The notes: a model not told the origin generated them from the letters alone. A stretch of 64,000 nt of DNA from Polaromonas sp. (GCF_016185115.1 NZ_JACPOF010000004.1:613979-677978), one strand, 5' to 3'. Counted from the stretch's first letter, positions 36,200-46,097 are shown. Numbers and translations: made by a program.

Positions 36200-38251
36200 A
36201 TGACCAATCCACTTCTTGATTTCTCCGGCCTGCCGCTGTTTGACCGTATCCAGCCCGAGCATGTTGCCCCAGCCATTGATGAGTTGCTGTTGCAGGCCAA
36301 TGCAGCCCTTGAAAAAGTCACGGCGGCAGACTTTCCGTCTGACTGGAATGCAATTTCTGCGGTGCTGGACGTGGCCACTGAAAAATTGGGAAAGGCGTGG
36401 AGCTCGGTCAGCCACCTCAACAGCGTGGCAGACACGCCTGAACTGAGGGCTGCCTACAACGCAGACCTGCCAAAAGTCACGGAATTCTGGACACGCCTGG
36501 GTGCCGACGAACGCCTGTACGCGAAGTACAAGGCGATTGACACCAAGACGCTCAATGCCGAACAGCTTCAGGCGCACAAAAACGCCATGCGCAACTTCGT
36601 GCTGTCAGGCGCCGAACTGACGGGTGCGGCGAAAGAACGCTTTGCAAAAATCCAGGAACGCCAGGCCGAACTGAGCCAGAAGTTCAGCGAAAACTCGCTG
36701 GACGCCACCGACGCGTTTGCGTATTACGCACAGGAAAGCGAGCTTGAAGGTGTTCCGGCCGACACCATCCAGACAGCCCGGGAGCTTGCCAAAGCCGAAG
36801 GCAAGGACGGCTACAAGATCACACTGAAAATGCCCAGCTACCTGCCGGTGATGCAGTTCGCGCACAGCAGCGCATTGCGCGAAATCATTTACAGAGCCTA
36901 CAGCACACGCGCCAGCGACCAGGCACCTGCAGAGTTCAGCAAGTTCGATAACACTGCTGTGATGCAGGAAATCCTCGCGCTGCGGCTCGAAGAAGCGCAG
37001 TTGCTGGGCTATAAAAATTTCGGTGAAGTGTCGGTCGTCGCCAAGATGGCCAAGTCGCCAGAAGAAGTCATCACTTTCTTGCGTGATCTTGCTCACCGGG
37101 CCAAGCCGTATGGCGAAAAAGATGTTGCAGATCTGCGCGCTTTCGCTGCCGAGCGCATGGGCATCACGGAACCGCAGGCCTGGGACTACGCCTATATCGG
37201 CGAAAAACTCAAGGAAGAGCGTTATGCCTTCAGCGAGCAGGAAGTCAAACAGTACTTCACGGCGCCCAAGGTGCTGGCCGGCCTCTTCAAGATTGTTGAA
37301 ACACTGTTTGAAGTCGCGATCAGCAAGGATTCGGCCCCCGTGTGGAAGCCGGGCGTGGAGTTCTATCGCATTGAGCGCGCGGGGGAACTGGTCGGCCAGT
37401 TTTACCTCGACCAGCCCGCCCGTACCGGTAAGCGCGGCGGCGCCTGGATGGACGATGTACGTACCCGCTGGCTGCGCCCGGACAACGGCCAGTTGCAGAC
37501 GCCGGTGGCACACCTGGTCTGCAACTTTGCCGATGGGGTTGGCGGTAAACCCGCCCTGCTGACACACGATGACGTCACCACGCTGTTCCACGAATTCGGT
37601 CACGGCCTGCACCACATGCTGACGCAGATCAACGAGCGCGATGTCTCCGGCATCAGCGGTGTCGAGTGGGACGCAGTCGAGTTGCCCAGCCAGTTCATGG
37701 AGAATTTCTGCTGGGAGTGGGATGTGCTCAAGCACATGACTTCGCACGTAGACACCGGCGAGCCCCTGCCACGCGCACTGTTCGACAAGATGCTGGCGGC
37801 CAAGAACTTCCAGAGCGGCATGCAGACCCTGCGGCAGGTCGAGTTCTCGCTGTTCGACATGCTGCTGCATACCGGCTACAAGCCCGGCGATGACGTTATG
37901 GCCGTACTCAACAAAGTTCGTGACGAGGTTGCCGTCATCAAGTCGCCCGCCTACACCCGTACGCCCAACACCTTCGGCCATATCTTTTCAGGTGGTTATG
38001 CCGCGGGTTACTACAGCTACAAATGGGCGGAGGTGCTTTCCGCAGATGCCTATGCGGCGTTTGAGGAAAGCGCAGTGCCTACCGGCGACAGCGAAGGGTC
38101 TGCCAGCACGGTGACAGTGGAAACCGGCCGCAAATACCGTCGCGCCATCCTGGAAGCGGGCGGCAGCCGTCCAGCCATGGAGTCATTCAAGGCATTTCGT
38201 GGCCGCGAACCGACGATTGATGCACTCCTGCGTCATCAGGGAATGGCCTGA
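36200..38251 (+). CDS. prlC: Oligopeptidase A (M3 metallopeptidase)
   Basis: Cytoplasmic zinc endopeptidase that clears peptides, including cleaved signal peptides. The 683-residue protein matches the family length; the zinc site is H464-EFG-H468 in TLFHEFGHGLHHML, followed by the third ligand region EWDAVELPSQFMENF. Other conserved parts are the PLFDRIQPEHVAPAID opening and SGGYAAGYYSYKWAEVLSADAY. It lies downstream of yhbY and appears monocistronic. Confidence 0.97.
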   Translation: MTNPLLDFSGLPLFDRIQPEHVAPAIDELLLQANAALEKVTAADFPSDWNAISAVLDVATEKLGKAWSSVSHLNSVADTPELRAAYNADLPKVTEFWTRLGADERLYAKYKAIDTKTLNAEQLQAHKNAMRNFVLSGAELTGAAKERFAKIQERQAELSQKFSENSLDATDAFAYYAQESELEGVPADTIQTARELAKAEGKDGYKITLKMPSYLPVMQFAHSSALREIIYRAYSTRASDQAPAEFSKFDNTAVMQEILALRLEEAQLLGYKNFGEVSVVAKMAKSPEEVITFLRDLAHRAKPYGEKDVADLRAFAAERMGITEPQAWDYAYIGEKLKEERYAFSEQEVKQYFTAPKVLAGLFKIVETLFEVAISKDSAPVWKPGVEFYRIERAGELVGQFYLDQPARTGKRGGAWMDDVRTRWLRPDNGQLQTPVAHLVCNFADGVGGKPALLTHDDVTTLFHEFGHGLHHMLTQINERDVSGISGVEWDAVELPSQFMENFCWEWDVLKHMTSHVDTGEPLPRALFDKMLAAKNFQSGMQTLRQVEFSLFDMLLHTGYKPGDDVMAVLNKVRDEVAVIKSPAYTRTPNTFGHIFSGGYAAGYYSYKWAEVLSADAYAAFEESAVPTGDSEGSASTVTVETGRKYRRAILEAGGSRPAMESFKAFRGREPTIDALLRHQGMA

Positions 38252-38360
38252 ACACGTTAAGGAGCTGGATATAGTGCGCTCTGGACAATGATGGCGCATC
38301 CAAACACCCCACACCCATGATGCCGCGCCATGCGCGCAACGATTACCGGGAAGAGACAAC

Positions 38361-39014
38361 ATGAAAGCAATCCTTAGCAAACTCATCACCACTGGCGCTG
38401 TTGCGGTCGCAGCCGGCCTGCTGATGACGGTCGCCCATGCACAGCAGGTGTATCGCATCGTAGGCCCGGATGGCAAGGTCACTTTTTCCGACAAACCGCC
38501 TCCTGCCGCCACCGCAGCCAAAGTTACCTCAGGTGGAGGCGGTTCGCCCGCAGGCTCGGGCAGCTCTGCCCTGCCTTTCGAGTTGCGCCAGATTGCCTCG
38601 AAATACCCCGTGACCCTCTACACAAGCGCCGCTTGCGGCCCCTGCGGCTCGGCCCGCAACATGCTCAATGCGCGCGGCATTCCGTTTACCGAAAAAACCG
38701 TCAACACCCCCGCAGACGGCCAGGCTCTTCAGCGCATCAGCGGCGACAACGCCCTGCCCTTTGCAACCATAGGCGGCCAGCAGCTCAAGGGCTATTCGGA
38801 TACGGAGTGGACGCAGTTCCTCAATGCTGCGGGCTACCCGGAAACATCAGCACTGCCTTCAGGCTATCGCCAGGCACCGGCGACGCCACTGGTCGTGGTG
38901 GCAACCCCGCCCCCGCCAACGGCAACCGCAGGCCCCGGCAACCCGGAAGCCGAGCGTCCCGCCCCGCCACCGATTCAGCCGCCCCCCAGCAACCCGGCCG
39001 GCATCAAGTTCTAG
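38361..39014 (+). CDS. Secreted DUF4124/glutaredoxin-like protein with CGPC motif and Pro-rich tail
   Basis: 217 residues: a signal peptide (residues about 1-27), a DUF4124-like segment VYRIVGPDGKVTFSDKPPP, a Gly/Ser linker, a thioredoxin-fold glutaredoxin domain with C-G-P-C in YTSAACGPCGSARNMLNARGI, the cis-Pro region NALPFATIGG, and a Pro-rich C-terminus. It is predicted to be a periplasmic disulfide oxidoreductase of unknown substrate. An imperfect hairpin without T tract follows at about 39043-39058. Confidence 0.8.
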   Translation: MKAILSKLITTGAVAVAAGLLMTVAHAQQVYRIVGPDGKVTFSDKPPPAATAAKVTSGGGGSPAGSGSSALPFELRQIASKYPVTLYTSAACGPCGSARNMLNARGIPFTEKTVNTPADGQALQRISGDNALPFATIGGQQLKGYSDTEWTQFLNAAGYPETSALPSGYRQAPATPLVVVATPPPPTATAGPGNPEAERPAPPPIQPPPSNPAGIKF

Positions 39015-39131
39015 TGGTGGTGGCGTTTCAATAGCTTGTCCCCCGGAGTGGTCCGGGAGACTGGCGTTACCGGGGCTTGAGCACTCGCAGTGGGGTCAAA
39101 CCTGCGTCCCCGGGTTCCTGCCACTTCATAA

Positions 39132-41408
39132 CTAGCGCTTGGGCGGTTTGGGTTTGCCTGTCGGGTCTATGGACAACTGGTAGGAGTCAAACTCTATCGA
39201 GTTGTCCAGGTGCGCTGCGGCTGGCGGCGATGCAGGACTTGCCTGCGCTGGCGGAGGAATGGCAATATCCGCTGCGAACTGCGCAAAGAACCTTGAATCA
39301 GACTCTTCTTCCACTGCCGGCGGTGCTGCTGCACTTTCGTTGTCAAAAAGGCTCAGGTCAAGATCAAGCCCGAGGTTTGGTGATGAAGGCGGTATGACGG
39401 ACTCAAGAAAGGGTTGGCTGTATTCCCGTGCTTCGGGCACGGACACCGATGCCGACAGCGGCTGGATGGACGTAGAAACGAATTTGGTGGTCTTGATTTC
39501 ATTGTCAAACCCGGAATCCGGCAGATCAAACTTCGGCAAGGCGTTACCGGCATTCGCCTCCGGGTTAATAATCTCCCTGGCAACCGAATAAAGCATCAGC
39601 AGCTCACGATAGGCTTCAAGGTCAAAGGCTTCCGCCCCGGCGTCGGGTTTGCGGAAAATCGACTCCTCAATGATGTCGAGCACCTTGGGGGACGGCCACA
39701 GTGCTTCAATACGCGACATCGCTATCTGATAGGCCTCCAGGCCGGCCCCTGAATCCTTGTCCGTGTAAAACTGGAAGGCTGGAATCTTGGAATTGAAAAG
39801 CTGGTTGAAGGTCTGGCGCAAATCTTCATAATCTTCTTCGCGCCCAAGCTGGTGGTACAGCTTGAACAGGTCCAGATAGACAAGCGCACTGGTCTGAACG
39901 TTCTCGCTGATATGCTCACGGAGCACCTCAACGGCCTGCTCGGTCTGGCCCAGGGATACAAAAAAGTCCGCCTGTTGCTGGACGTCAAAGAGCTCTTCCG
40001 CCTTTACCGCCCGCGACGGGTGGGTCATGCTCATCGCAAAATCGGACCGATCCCGGCGGGACAGCGGTGGCACCGAATCGGAATTACCCACCTGCGACAG
40101 GTGCTTGACTTCAGTGAACCCCGACTCGTTTGCCCCGAGATCCAGGTCGAGGTCAGAAGACGGTTCCGCCGATCCTTTACTGATCTTCCCCGCTTTCAGG
40201 GTCTTGACAGCCCTCTTTGCTGCCTGCGCCTGCTCAGCTGGCGTCAGTGCATCAATGTCAGGCGCACTGCTGGCCCAGCCTTTGTCAAGCGGCTCCTTTT
40301 TCCGCCACCACGGCAGGTCACCGTCATCACTGCGCTTCAGCAGGAGCCAGCCGCGCACAAAGTAAGCCAGGGCCGCCACCGCAAGCAGTAACAGTGCAGC
40401 CAGCGCATACACCAGCACATTGGCATAACGATCGGCCTCGGCCTGCTTGACCTGCCCATTCAGCGTTTCGATAGCGAGCCGGTTCTTCTGGCTTTGGACC
40501 CGCAAGGTCTGTACCGATGCTTCCAGGCTCTGGAGCTTTTCAGCATCCCGCAGCATGTCCTGCGGCTGCAGGGTCAGGGCGCGCCAGAGTGCAGCAGCAG
40601 CCGAGCGCTCCTGCGGGCTCGATGACGGCGTGCTGAGCATTTCGGTCGAGGCCTTCAGGGACGGATCCCGCTCGATGGTGAGATCCAGCGGTTCAAGCTT
40701 GAGGCGGGCACCTGTTTTGGCTGCCGCTTTTGCTTCCCTCGCCTCTTTGGCGCGCTGGCTCCGGCTGATGACAGGTGCGGTGCCTTTTCCTGGCGCAGCC
40801 GCAGCGGCAACCACGGGTGGGCGGCTGCTCGCCTGCGGCGCGGTCGCTGCCGAACCTGCTTCAGCCGCAACAGCCCGGTTGCGGGACCGGCGCGTTGCGC
40901 TTGCGGCAGAAGGTACGGAACCTGGCGAGGTCGCCGTGGCGGACGCGGCGGGCGCCGCAGGGCCAGGTGCAGCGACCGGCGCGGATATGGCCTGCCGGAC
41001 AGCAATGCCAGGAGCCTGCATCTGTGGTGCCTGCTCGGACACCAGATCAGCCAGCACAACAAACTTCTTCTCGTTTTTCTGCAGGCAGCCCGCACGCAGA
41101 TAGATGCTGACGACAGGCTCATCTATCGGTACCGAGGTGCGGACGTGAATCACGGCATCCTGGCCGCTGCCGACTCTTTCAGAGCTGACCTGAACCCGCC
41201 CTCTTGACAGCTTGGTGTCCGAATAAAAAACATCGGCGTCAATGCACGCCGTAGCCAGGTCTTCCTGGGCATCAAGCACGGCCTGTATGGAAATGTCCAG
41301 AGGACGGCCAATGATGGCGGCGCCGCGGTGTCGTCCAAGCGACATGGCCATGCTGCTGGATGCAGCAAACAACAGCAGACAGGCAAGGACAATCTGGCTC
41401 TTTTTCAC
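39132..41408 (-). CDS. fimV: FimV-like motility/polar protein
   Basis: 758-residue inner-membrane protein with a signal sequence (MKKSQIVLACLLLFAASSSM), a FimV-type N-terminal domain (GRPLDISIQAVLDAQED, about residues 30-125), an Ala/Pro/Ser-rich linker (about 130-230), a coiled coil (about 285-326), a transmembrane helix (331-356) and a long acidic cytoplasmic part with a TPR-like segment ADFFVSLGQTEQAVEVLREHI. FimV/HubP relatives organise type IV pili and cell poles. No LysM is seen, so this is a variant; the name is by architecture. Confidence 0.7.
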   Translation of the reverse strand: MKKSQIVLACLLLFAASSSMAMSLGRHRGAAIIGRPLDISIQAVLDAQEDLATACIDADVFYSDTKLSRGRVQVSSERVGSGQDAVIHVRTSVPIDEPVVSIYLRAGCLQKNEKKFVVLADLVSEQAPQMQAPGIAVRQAISAPVAAPGPAAPAASATATSPGSVPSAASATRRSRNRAVAAEAGSAATAPQASSRPPVVAAAAAPGKGTAPVISRSQRAKEAREAKAAAKTGARLKLEPLDLTIERDPSLKASTEMLSTPSSSPQERSAAAALWRALTLQPQDMLRDAEKLQSLEASVQTLRVQSQKNRLAIETLNGQVKQAEADRYANVLVYALAALLLLAVAALAYFVRGWLLLKRSDDGDLPWWRKKEPLDKGWASSAPDIDALTPAEQAQAAKRAVKTLKAGKISKGSAEPSSDLDLDLGANESGFTEVKHLSQVGNSDSVPPLSRRDRSDFAMSMTHPSRAVKAEELFDVQQQADFFVSLGQTEQAVEVLREHISENVQTSALVYLDLFKLYHQLGREEDYEDLRQTFNQLFNSKIPAFQFYTDKDSGAGLEAYQIAMSRIEALWPSPKVLDIIEESIFRKPDAGAEAFDLEAYRELLMLYSVAREIINPEANAGNALPKFDLPDSGFDNEIKTTKFVSTSIQPLSASVSVPEAREYSQPFLESVIPPSSPNLGLDLDLSLFDNESAAAPPAVEEESDSRFFAQFAADIAIPPPAQASPASPPAAAHLDNSIEFDSYQLSIDPTGKPKPPKR

Positions 41409-41495
41409 AGGGGCTTCACAGTCGCTTGGATAAGTTCACTCATACGATTTTGGCACAGCTGTTACAGGTCGGGCGCTGCGTAATAATACTTTTCC

Positions 41496-43016
41496 ATGAA
41501 ACCCATTTATAAAACAGTAGGCGTTGTTGGCACCGGTGCCATGGGACGCGGAATTGCACAAATCGCCGCCCAGGCCGGCAGCACCGTCAAATTGTTCGAT
41601 TTGCAGGCTGACGCAGGCGTAAAGGCCAAGGCCGCCCTCCACGACCAGTGGGACAAGCTGGTCGCCAAAGGCAGGCTGGAGGACAGCGTCGCTGCCGGCC
41701 ACAAATCACGTGTTCTCACCCTTGCCACTCTGGCAGAACTGGCTGACTGCGACCTGATCGTTGAGGCCGTGGTCGAGCGTCTTGACGTCAAACAATCCCT
41801 GTTTGCGGAACTCGAAGGGCTGGTGTCACCCGAGGCGGTGCTCGTCACCAATACCTCATCGCTGTCTGTCACGGCCATTGCGGCCAAACTCAAACACCCT
41901 GGCCGTTTTGCCGGTTACCATTTTTTCAACCCCGTGCCGCTCATGAAGGTGGTCGAAGTGATCGCCGGTCTCAAAACCAGCGCTGCCGTGTGCACCCAGC
42001 TGATGGACTACGCCCGCCAGATGGGCCACACGCCGGTGCTGGCCCAAGACACACCGGGCTTCATCGTGAACCATGCCGGCCGCGGTTACGGCACCGAAGC
42101 CCTGCGTATCGTCAGCGAAGGCATTGCCGATTTCGCCACCATTGACCGCATCCTGCGCGACCAGGTCGGGTTCAAGCTCGGCCCTTTCGAACTGATGGAC
42201 CTGACGGCGCTTGACGTGTCGCACCCGGTCATGGAGTCGGTCTATCGCCAGTATTACGACGAAGCGCGTTACCGCCCGAGCGTGATCACCGCGCAACGCC
42301 TGGCCGGCGGCATGCTGGGACGCAAGACCGGTGAAGGCTTTTACAAATACGAAGGTGGTGTCATGCAGACCACACCCGAAGCGCCGGCGCCCGTTGTTGC
42401 AGAAATGCCGCCAGTCTGGGTTTCCCCGCGCGCGGCGCGCCGTGCCGAGTTGCTGCAGCTGCTCAAAGATCTGGGCGCAAAAATCGAAACCGGCGCGTCT
42501 GCCTCGCCCCAGGCACTGACACTGGTCGCACCGCTGGGTTTTGACATCACCACGGTCGCCGTGGTCGAGCGGCTGGACCCGGCCCGCACCATAGGCATTG
42601 ACATGCTGATTGACGATGCTGCGACCAAACGCCGCGTGCTGGCGACCAACCCCGCCACCCGCACCGACATGCGCGACGCCGCACACGCCCTCTTCGCCCG
42701 CGACGGCAAGGCCGTGAGCGTGATTCGCGACAGCGGCGGTTTTGTCACCCAGCGCGTGGTGGCGACCATCGTCAACATCGCCAGCGACATCTGCCAGCAG
42801 GGCATCTGCAGTCCGAAAGACCTTGAGACGGCCGTGACGCTAGGCCTAGGCTACCCCATGGGCCCGCTGGCCATGGGTGACCGCTACGGCCCGACCAATG
42901 TGCTGGAGGTGCTGTTCAACATGCAGACGGTGTACGGCGACCAGCGCTACCGCCCCTCTCCATGGCTGCGCAGGCGTGGCGCGATAGGCCTGAGTCTCAT
43001 GCATGAGGAGAGTTGA
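41496..43016 (+). CDS. 3-hydroxyacyl-CoA dehydrogenase (PaaH-type)
   Basis: NAD-dependent oxidation of 3-hydroxyacyl-CoA in beta-oxidation or phenylacetate-type pathways. The 506 residues have the NAD fold GVVGTGAMGRGIAQIAAQAG, ADCDLIVEAVVE, NTSSLSVTAIA and the catalytic His in GRFAGYHFFNP, followed by two copies of the C-terminal dimerisation domain (FIVNHAGRGYGTEALRI and GGFVTQRVVATIVNIASD). This length is that of PaaH-like, not short human-like, enzymes. It is followed by repeat copy C and an enoyl-CoA hydratase. Confidence 0.92.
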   Translation: MKPIYKTVGVVGTGAMGRGIAQIAAQAGSTVKLFDLQADAGVKAKAALHDQWDKLVAKGRLEDSVAAGHKSRVLTLATLAELADCDLIVEAVVERLDVKQSLFAELEGLVSPEAVLVTNTSSLSVTAIAAKLKHPGRFAGYHFFNPVPLMKVVEVIAGLKTSAAVCTQLMDYARQMGHTPVLAQDTPGFIVNHAGRGYGTEALRIVSEGIADFATIDRILRDQVGFKLGPFELMDLTALDVSHPVMESVYRQYYDEARYRPSVITAQRLAGGMLGRKTGEGFYKYEGGVMQTTPEAPAPVVAEMPPVWVSPRAARRAELLQLLKDLGAKIETGASASPQALTLVAPLGFDITTVAVVERLDPARTIGIDMLIDDAATKRRVLATNPATRTDMRDAAHALFARDGKAVSVIRDSGGFVTQRVVATIVNIASDICQQGICSPKDLETAVTLGLGYPMGPLAMGDRYGPTNVLEVLFNMQTVYGDQRYRPSPWLRRRGAIGLSLMHEES

Positions 43017-43024
43017 ACACCCCC

Positions 43025-43112
43025 TTCGGATGCTCACTTCGTGTAGCACCTTCCCCCCTTGCAGGGGGCGGCGCCTGCAGTCCGGCAAAGCCGGTCCTGC
43101 GGCACCCGCTTG
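43025..43112 (+). repeat. Comamonadaceae-type hairpin repeat, copy C
   Basis: CTCACTTCGTGTAGC, CCCCCC/GGGGG arms, GGCGCC, CTGCAGTCCGGC-aaa-GCCGG and TCCTGCGGCACCCG follow each other as in copy B. It is located between the two acyl-CoA genes. Confidence 0.75.
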
Positions 43113-43145
43113 CACCGGACCCAACTCAACACTTTGGAAGACTTA

Positions 43146-43925
43146 ATGGCAGGCGCAATCAAAAGTACCAGTGAGGGCCAGACCCTCATCCTGACGATCA
43201 GCAACCCCGAGTTCAAAAACGCCCTGGGGCCCGAGATCTACAGCGCAGGGGTTGAAGCGCTCAACGCTGCCGAGAACAACCCGGACATCCGCAGCGTCGT
43301 CATCACCGGCGAAGGCAGCATGTTCTGCGCGGGCGGCAACCTGCAGCGCCTGCAGGGCAACCGGCGCGAGCCCAAAGAAGTCCAGGCGCAAAGCATAGAC
43401 AGCCTGCACAGCTGGATCGACTCCATACGCACCTACCCCAAACCTGTTATCGCGGCGGTCGAGGGGGCTGCCGCTGGCGCGGGTTTCTCGCTGGCCCTGG
43501 CCTGCGATTTCTGCGTCGCGGCCGACAACGCGGTATTTGTGATGTCGTACAGCACCGTGGGCCTGTCGCCGGACGGCGGCGGCAGCTGGAGCCTGGCGCG
43601 CGCCCTGCCCCGTCCACTGGCGAGCGAGTTGCTGATGGCCGGCGAGCGCATCGGTGCGCAGCGGCTGTTTGATTTTGGCCTCGTCAACCGCGTGACAGGC
43701 GCGGGCTCGGCCCTGACGGAGGCCCTCAAGCTGGCAGAACGCCTCAATGCACGTGCGCCCAATGCGCTGTCCAGCATCAAGGAACTGATCAACGATGCCG
43801 CCGGCAATACGCTGGGCCAGCAACTGATCAGCGAGCGGGATCATTTTGTCGATAACCTGCACGATTCCAACGGCGGCGAAGGCATCAGCGCCTTCCTCGA
43901 GAAGCGTACCCCGCAATACCGCTAG
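43146..43925 (+). CDS. Enoyl-CoA hydratase/isomerase family protein
   Basis: 259-residue crotonase-fold enzyme. Oxyanion-hole segments are SMFCAGGNLQRL and AAVEGAAAGAGFSLALACD; the usual catalytic glutamate region reads STVGLSPDGGGSW, closer to PaaG-type isomerase or hydratase variants. ATG 43146 is chosen because the upstream frame runs through repeat copy C. It probably works with the 3-hydroxyacyl-CoA dehydrogenase upstream. Confidence 0.9.
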   Translation: MAGAIKSTSEGQTLILTISNPEFKNALGPEIYSAGVEALNAAENNPDIRSVVITGEGSMFCAGGNLQRLQGNRREPKEVQAQSIDSLHSWIDSIRTYPKPVIAAVEGAAAGAGFSLALACDFCVAADNAVFVMSYSTVGLSPDGGGSWSLARALPRPLASELLMAGERIGAQRLFDFGLVNRVTGAGSALTEALKLAERLNARAPNALSSIKELINDAAGNTLGQQLISERDHFVDNLHDSNGGEGISAFLEKRTPQYR

Positions 43926-44052
43926 GACCAGCGGTCAGCAGACACGCGACACCCATGCGACAGCCATACGGCTGCCGCATGCTCCGGGCAGTGTGACAGA
44001 GGCGACAATGAATGCCCGGCGCTTCATTCCCCAGTCACCCAAAAGACAGCCC

Positions 44053-44778
44053 ATGGACGATCCCATCCTTACGATAGAAGAACGCACAGCGATCAACGAA
44101 GGTCGCTGGTTTTCTTCGCTCTCGCCGTCCCTGCGGCACGACATACTCCGATGCGCCTACGTCCAGCGGTACAAGGATGGCGACCTGATCGCCGCGCGCG
44201 GCGACCCGCCCGAACAATGGATTGCCTGCGCCAAGGGTGCGGTGCGCATCAGCTCGACCTCGATATCGGGCAAACAGATCACGCTGACCTATGTGGAGCC
44301 GGGCATCTGGTTCGGCGATGTGGCGATCTTCGACGGCGACCGGCGCACCCACGATGCCTATGCGCATGGCGAGACCACCATACTCTGCGTGGCCAAGGCC
44401 GATTTCAAGAAAATACTGGCGACGCACGTGGAGCTTTACGAGGCCATGCTGCGCCTGCATGCGCGCCGCATACGCCAGCTCTTCGGCCTGGTCGAAGACC
44501 TCAACACCTTGCCGCTGCGCGCACGCCTGGCCAAGCAGTTGCTGCACCTGGTGCGCAGCTACGGCGTGCCCAGCCTGTCGGACAACAGCGAGATGCGTAT
44601 CAGCCTGCAACTGGCGCAGGAAGAACTTGCCCAGTTGCTGGGCGCATCACGTCAGCGCGTGAACCAGGAACTCAAGGCCATGGAGCGCGAAGACGCCATC
44701 CGCATAGAGCCTGCCGGACTGGTGGTGCGCGACCGGGACGCCCTGCTGCGCATCTCGGAAACCGATCTTGAAAAATAA
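44053..44778 (+). CDS. Crp/Fnr family transcriptional regulator
   Basis: 241 residues from ATG 44053 (256 from 44008): a cyclic-nucleotide-binding-like beta barrel (about 25-130, RYKDGDLIAARGDPPEQWIACAKG) and a C-terminal helix-turn-helix with LAQEELAQLLGASRQRVNQELKAMERE. The Fnr-type N-terminal cysteine cluster is absent, so it is not an oxygen-sensing iron-sulfur protein. It lies between acyl-CoA genes that it may control. Confidence 0.9.
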   Translation: MDDPILTIEERTAINEGRWFSSLSPSLRHDILRCAYVQRYKDGDLIAARGDPPEQWIACAKGAVRISSTSISGKQITLTYVEPGIWFGDVAIFDGDRRTHDAYAHGETTILCVAKADFKKILATHVELYEAMLRLHARRIRQLFGLVEDLNTLPLRARLAKQLLHLVRSYGVPSLSDNSEMRISLQLAQEELAQLLGASRQRVNQELKAMEREDAIRIEPAGLVVRDRDALLRISETDLEK

Positions 44779-44817
44779 ACGGCACGCAAGACGCCACACC
44801 GCACAAAGCACAGACAC

Positions 44818-45909
44818 ATGAGCAACTTTGACCATTTCGCCGGTACCCGTGCAGTGTCAGGCCAGCACCTCTTCGACACGGCAGCCCTCACCCGCTACCT
44901 TGAAACCAACCTGCCTGGTTTTGCGGGCCCGCTGACGGTCGAGATGTTCAACGGCGGGCAGTCCAACCCCACCTACAAGCTCCTCACGCCAGGCAAGTCT
45001 TATGTGATGCGTGCCAAGCCCGGGCCCGCCGCCAAACTGCTGCCATCAGCGCATGCGGTTGACCGCGAATTCGAGGTCATGAAGGGCCTGTACGGCACTG
45101 ATGTGCCTGTGGCGCAGATGTACTGCCTGTGCGAGGATGAAGCCATCATTGGCCGCGCCTTCTACGTGATGGAGTTTGTCGCTGGCCGCGTGCTCTGGGA
45201 CCAGTCCCTGCCCGGCCTGAGCAATACCCAGCGCGGCGGGATCTACAACGAGATGAACCGCGTCATCTCGGCCCTGCACAAGGTCAAATTCGCCGAGCGA
45301 GGCCTTGCCGACTACGGCAAGCCCGGCAATTACTTTGAGCGCCAGATTGGCCGCTGGAGCAAGCAGTACGTCGCCTCCATCACCAAACCGATTCCCGAGA
45401 TGGATCAGCTCATGGCCTGGCTACCCGCCAATATGCCGGCCAGCGCACGCGATGAAAGCATGGTCTCCATCGTGCATGGCGACTACCGCCTCGACAACCT
45501 GATGTTCCACCCCACGGAGCCACGCGTGCTGGCGGTGCTGGACTGGGAGTTGTCAACGCTGGGCCACCCGCTGGCCGATTTCAGCTACCACTGCATGGCC
45601 TGGCATATCCCGCCGGGCTCCTTCCGAGGCATAGGCGGGCTGGACCTGGCCAGCCTGGGGATACCGAGCGAAGCCGAATACATACGCCTGTACTGCGAAC
45701 GCACCGGACTGACGACGCCGGAAGCGCTCAAGCCCGACTGGGACTTTTACCTGGCCTACAACCTGTTTCGCATCGCGGCCATCCTGCAGGGCATTGCCAA
45801 GCGGGTTGAAGCCGGCACGGCATCGAGCCCGCAGGCCGTTGCATCGGCCGCAGGCGCGCCCTTGCTGGCAAAGATGGCCTGGGACTTTGCCCAAAAGAGC
45901 GGCAACTGA
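44818..45909 (+). CDS. Phosphotransferase family protein (APH fold, ACAD10/FadE-associated)
   Basis: 363 residues of the aminoglycoside-phosphotransferase/choline-kinase fold: nucleotide-loop MFNGGQSNPTYKLLT, catalytic IVHGDYRLDNLMFHP and metal site VLDWELSTLGHPLADFSY. Close relatives are usually found beside acyl-CoA dehydrogenases and are thought to phosphorylate small hydroxylated acyl or aromatic molecules rather than antibiotics. It follows the Crp/Fnr regulator by 39 bases. Confidence 0.85.
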   Translation: MSNFDHFAGTRAVSGQHLFDTAALTRYLETNLPGFAGPLTVEMFNGGQSNPTYKLLTPGKSYVMRAKPGPAAKLLPSAHAVDREFEVMKGLYGTDVPVAQMYCLCEDEAIIGRAFYVMEFVAGRVLWDQSLPGLSNTQRGGIYNEMNRVISALHKVKFAERGLADYGKPGNYFERQIGRWSKQYVASITKPIPEMDQLMAWLPANMPASARDESMVSIVHGDYRLDNLMFHPTEPRVLAVLDWELSTLGHPLADFSYHCMAWHIPPGSFRGIGGLDLASLGIPSEAEYIRLYCERTGLTTPEALKPDWDFYLAYNLFRIAAILQGIAKRVEAGTASSPQAVASAAGAPLLAKMAWDFAQKSGN

Positions 45910-46049
45910 GGGCCACCGCCAAAATTTAATGTATACGGCAAATTTTTAATGTGTATGTTAAAAAATTGATCTACAGCCTGAAAACAAGCCAAAACGGCGT
46001 CCCAAAACCCTGAAAATGGCCAAAAACACTCATTTTCAGGCATTAAATC

Positions 46050-46097
46050 GGCTGTAGACCAATAGATACGCGCGTGAGCAGCTATCAATTCAATAGC
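46050..46097 (-). repeat. 48-bp intergenic repeat, copy 2
   Basis: On the minus strand it begins GCTATTGAAT, contains ATAGCTGCTCACGCGCG and ends TATTGGTCTACAGCC, matching 41 of 48 positions of 21733-21780. The adjoining 100 bases toward 45950 are AT-rich with CCTGAAAATG/CATTTTCAGG inverted pairs and no gene. The repeat ends just before the stop codon of the LysR gene. Confidence 0.7.
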
